Assembly (NCBI GenBank): GCA_963669405.2
Contig: CAXXHF010000001.1
Location: 62,001-126,000 of the forward strand
DNA: 64,000 nt
Source: Aureisphaera sp963669405
GTDB lineage: Bacteria; Bacteroidota; Bacteroidia; Flavobacteriales; Flavobacteriaceae
Reading direction: 5' to 3'
In this document: positions 61,995 to 64,000 of the stretch, piece by piece
How the letters are laid out: the number at the start of each line of letters is the position of its first letter
Numbering within the stretch: position 1 is the stretch's first letter
The notes under the pieces: model-generated
Told to the model about the DNA's origin: nothing
Seen by the model: the letters and a program-made list of their open reading frames with translations, nothing else
Database searches by the model: none
Program-made: the position numbers and the translations under genes

Positions 61995-62786
61995 ATGGCA
62001 TCACCTATAAAAGTTCCAACAATGGCCGAATTCATGGCACAGGGAAAAAACCCAGAAGTTTTGTTTTGGGTAGGGTGTGCTGGCAGTTTCGATGATAGAG
62101 CAAAAAAAATCACCAAAGCTTTCGCAAAATTGTTGAATGAAGCCAATGTTGAATTTGCGGTTTTGGGTACCGAGGAAAGCTGTACTGGAGATCCTGCAAA
62201 ACGAGCAGGAAATGAATTTTTGTTCCAGATGCAAGCCATGATGAATATCCAAGTACTTAATGGATATGAAATAAAAAAGATTGTAACTACTTGCCCTCAC
62301 TGTTTTAACACCTTAAAGAATGAATATCCGGAATTGGGAGGTACATATGAAGTAATGCACCATACACAATTCTTGAAATCCCTTTTAAATGAAGGAAGAT
62401 TAAAAGTAGAAGGTGGAAAATTCAAGGGTAAGCGTATTACCTTCCATGATCCCTGTTATTTAGGACGTGCCAATAACGAATATGAAGCTCCTAGGGAATT
62501 ACTTCAGAAATTGGAAGTGGAGCTTATTGAAATGAAGCGTTGCAAAACTAGAGGGCTTTGTTGTGGAGCAGGTGGCGCACAAATGTTTAAAGAACCTGAG
62601 AAAGGGGATAAGGACATTAATGTAGAACGTACCGAAGAAGCGCTTGAAACAAAACCAGATATCATTGCTGCAGGATGTCCATTTTGCAATACAATGATGA
62701 CAGATGGTGTAAAAAGTAAAGAAAAAGAAGACAGTATCGCTGTGATGGATGTGGCAGAAATGATTGCCAATGCAAAGGATATATAA
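61995..62786 (+). CDS. (Fe-S)-binding CCG-domain protein (GlpC/LutA/HdrD-like)
   Basis: A 263-residue protein with two CCG-type motifs: the first around TTCPHCFNTLKNEYP and FHDPCYLGR (about 95-160), the second CCGAGGAQMF (about 190-199) and CPFCNT (about 226-231). Such domains bind an unusual Fe-S centre in heterodisulfide reductase, GlpC and LutA. With the membrane Fe-S protein at 59525 it would form a complete two-subunit quinone-linked oxidoreductase. It lies one base after the lipocalin-like gene. Confidence 0.9.
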   Translation: MASPIKVPTMAEFMAQGKNPEVLFWVGCAGSFDDRAKKITKAFAKLLNEANVEFAVLGTEESCTGDPAKRAGNEFLFQMQAMMNIQVLNGYEIKKIVTTCPHCFNTLKNEYPELGGTYEVMHHTQFLKSLLNEGRLKVEGGKFKGKRITFHDPCYLGRANNEYEAPRELLQKLEVELIEMKRCKTRGLCCGAGGAQMFKEPEKGDKDINVERTEEALETKPDIIAAGCPFCNTMMTDGVKSKEKEDSIAVMDVAEMIANAKDI

Positions 62787-62788
62787 AG

Positions 62789-63274
62789 ATGTTAGCAGAT
62801 TTTAAAGACTTACCCGAAAATTCAAGAGTTTGGATCTATCAATGCAATAGAAAACTTTCAGAAGAAGAAGTAGCGTACATTGAAAAAATGACTGCTCAAT
62901 TCTTAGAACAATGGACAGCCCATGGCTCAGACCTAGAAGCTGGTTTCGAAGTTAAATACCAACGCTTTTTAGTATTAGGCCTCAACCAAGCTAACGCATC
63001 TGCTTCTGGATGTAGTATAGATACTTCTGTGCGCTTCATTCAATCCCTTCAAAAAGAACTCAACGTAGATCTTTTAGATAAGATGAATGTCACATTTTAC
63101 AATGGAGCCTTTATTGCTCATAAACCCTTAGCAGATTTTAAAAAAATGGCTAAGAATAAATCCGTATCCCCAAATACAGTGGTTTTCAACAATTTGGTGA
63201 ATACAAAAGCCGAATATTTGGAGTATTGGGAAGTGCCGGCAAAAGATAGCTGGCATAGCCGTTTTTTAGCATAA
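62789..63274 (+). CDS. Conserved Bacteroidota protein (often mislabelled ABC transporter ATPase)
   Basis: A 161-residue cytosolic protein with no Walker A or ABC signature, so the ABC-transporter label found for relatives is not supported. It has a conserved-looking N-terminus (LPENSRVWIYQCNRKLSEEE) and a central NQANASASGCSIDTSVRFIQSLQ segment (about 71-91). It begins 2 bases after the CCG gene and closes the operon. Function unknown. Confidence 0.8.
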   Translation: MLADFKDLPENSRVWIYQCNRKLSEEEVAYIEKMTAQFLEQWTAHGSDLEAGFEVKYQRFLVLGLNQANASASGCSIDTSVRFIQSLQKELNVDLLDKMNVTFYNGAFIAHKPLADFKKMAKNKSVSPNTVVFNNLVNTKAEYLEYWEVPAKDSWHSRFLA

Positions 63275-63305
63275 TTTTAGCACAGTTTTTGTTACCTTCG
63301 ATACT

Positions 63306-64000
63306 ATGAAGTATTACATCTTAACCTCACTCTTCATAGGATTGTCATTTTTGGGATATTCTCAACAAATCAATCCATTATTGGTGGATGATTCCGAGCT
63401 GGAATCACAAATGCAATGGGTAGATAGCATTTATGGCAATATGAGCCTACAGGAAAAAGTAGGACAACTATTTATGGTAGATGTGTTCTCCAGTGATCCC
63501 AAATCTAAAACCGACAAGATCAAAGCCCTTATTCAAGATTATTATATTGGAGGAATTATTTTTTCTAAGGGAGGACCTGTACGACAAGCTAAATTAAATA
63601 ACGAATTTCAGGATTTAGCAAAAACCAAGTTACTTATTGGGATGGATGCTGAATGGGGCTTGGCCATGCGCCTGGACTCTACCTTTGCGTACCCATGGAA
63701 TATGACCTTGGGTGCCATAAAGGACAATGACATTGTAGAGCAGGTTGGAAAACGTATTGGTGACCATTCCAAACGTATGGGAGTGCATTTCAACTTTGCT
63801 CCTGTAGTCGATATTAATACAAATCCGAAGAACCCAATTATCGGAAACCGTTCTTTTGGAGAAGACCGCGATAATGTATCAGAAAAAGCCATTGCTTTTA
63901 TGAAAGGAATGCAGAGTGCAGGGGTTTTAGCAAATGCAAAACACTTTCCGGGGCATGGTGATACAGATACCGATTCCCACAAGTCCTTACCCACATTGTT
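63306..64000 (+). CDS. Glycoside hydrolase family 3 (NagZ-like beta-N-acetylhexosaminidase), truncated by the window edge
   Basis: A start at ATG 63306 gives a signal peptide (about 1-19, ends GYSQ) and the first ~231 residues of a GH3 protein; the rest is beyond the window. The signatures are MSLQEKVGQLFMVD (about 41-54), LLIGMDAEWGLAMRL (about 108-122), PVVDINTNPKNPIIGNRSFGED (about 165-186) and the substrate/catalytic loop KHFPGHGDTDTDSH (about 213-226), which is the NagZ-type His/Asp region. It probably trims N-acetylhexosamines, for example from peptidoglycan. Many flavobacterial members carry a C-terminal serine-hydrolase domain, which cannot be checked here. Confidence 0.88.
   Translation, partial: MKYYILTSLFIGLSFLGYSQQINPLLVDDSELESQMQWVDSIYGNMSLQEKVGQLFMVDVFSSDPKSKTDKIKALIQDYYIGGIIFSKGGPVRQAKLNNEFQDLAKTKLLIGMDAEWGLAMRLDSTFAYPWNMTLGAIKDNDIVEQVGKRIGDHSKRMGVHFNFAPVVDINTNPKNPIIGNRSFGEDRDNVSEKAIAFMKGMQSAGVLANAKHFPGHGDTDTDSHKSLPTL

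Noticed and set aside
62789..63274. Label ABC transporter ATPase given to relatives
   Set aside because: No Walker A, Walker B or ABC signature in the sequence.
63608..63994. 128-residue minus-strand frame at the right edge
   Set aside because: It lies opposite the GH3 gene, whose motifs are clear, and has no recognisable features.

Overview
The window is about 64 kb of a low-GC chromosome from a marine-type member of the Bacteroidota, most likely Flavobacteriaceae. The evidence is internal: two C-terminal Por/T9SS sorting domains plus related surface proteins, the Bacteroidota promoter form TTG-N18-20-TAnnTTTG (perfect ahead of two tRNA loci), almost no Shine-Dalgarno sites, frequent TTG starts, and families largely confined to the phylum (DUF3822, THUMP-like PG_1098-type methyltransferase, DUF5916, DUF4159, PgpH-type 7TM-HD protein). 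There is no rRNA operon, CRISPR array or insertion sequence.

Layout. 1-3.2 kb: three tandem paralogues of a ~130-residue family, then rsmD, a DUF3822 protein and a small membrane protein, all on the minus strand. 3.3-8.7 kb: a RecD-like helicase, a KdsB cytidylyltransferase fused to a KdnB-like iron alcohol dehydrogenase, an acyltransferase and an LVIVD-type T9SS protein. 8.8-18.3 kb: yebC, pterin dehydratase, an SDR protein, glutaminase and gcvT (minus), nnr (plus), a TlpA-like lipoprotein, hutH, a GH12-like lipoprotein and a DksA/TraR protein. 18.3-30.8 kb: clpC and gyrA (divergent), a TPR protein, a Ycf48-like T9SS protein, an NlpC/P60 peptidase, thiolase, PgpH and a CDGSH protein. 30.9-31.2 kb: tRNA-Ser(GCT) and tRNA-Pro(TGG).

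31.3-42.6 kb is the most variable part. It holds a small T9SS protein, a beta-helix protein and a DUF5916 protein (both broken at a run of five T), an ankyrin/DoxX/SMP-30-like operon facing a LytS/LytTR pair, a YceI remnant, and a two-gene unit ending beside tRNA-Arg(TCT). The first gene of that unit encodes a TIR-like/deoxyribosyltransferase-like domain fused to a degenerate Nudix domain; the second encodes an intact Nudix hydrolase. This is the best candidate in the window for an undescribed system, possibly defence or nucleotide signalling.

42.6-64 kb is again housekeeping and envelope: DinB, RNA methyltransferases, DUF4159, RsmE, TsaD, TamB, RidA, an LptD-like protein, an AmiC-like amidase, a membrane protein plus GH19 lysozyme pair, an MCE/MlaD protein and an operon with two halves of an Fe-S oxidoreductase, and finally a truncated GH3 gene. 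The KdsB-KdnB fusion, LptD, TamB, MlaD, the amidase and GH3/NagZ together make this a window rich in outer-membrane and cell-wall functions.
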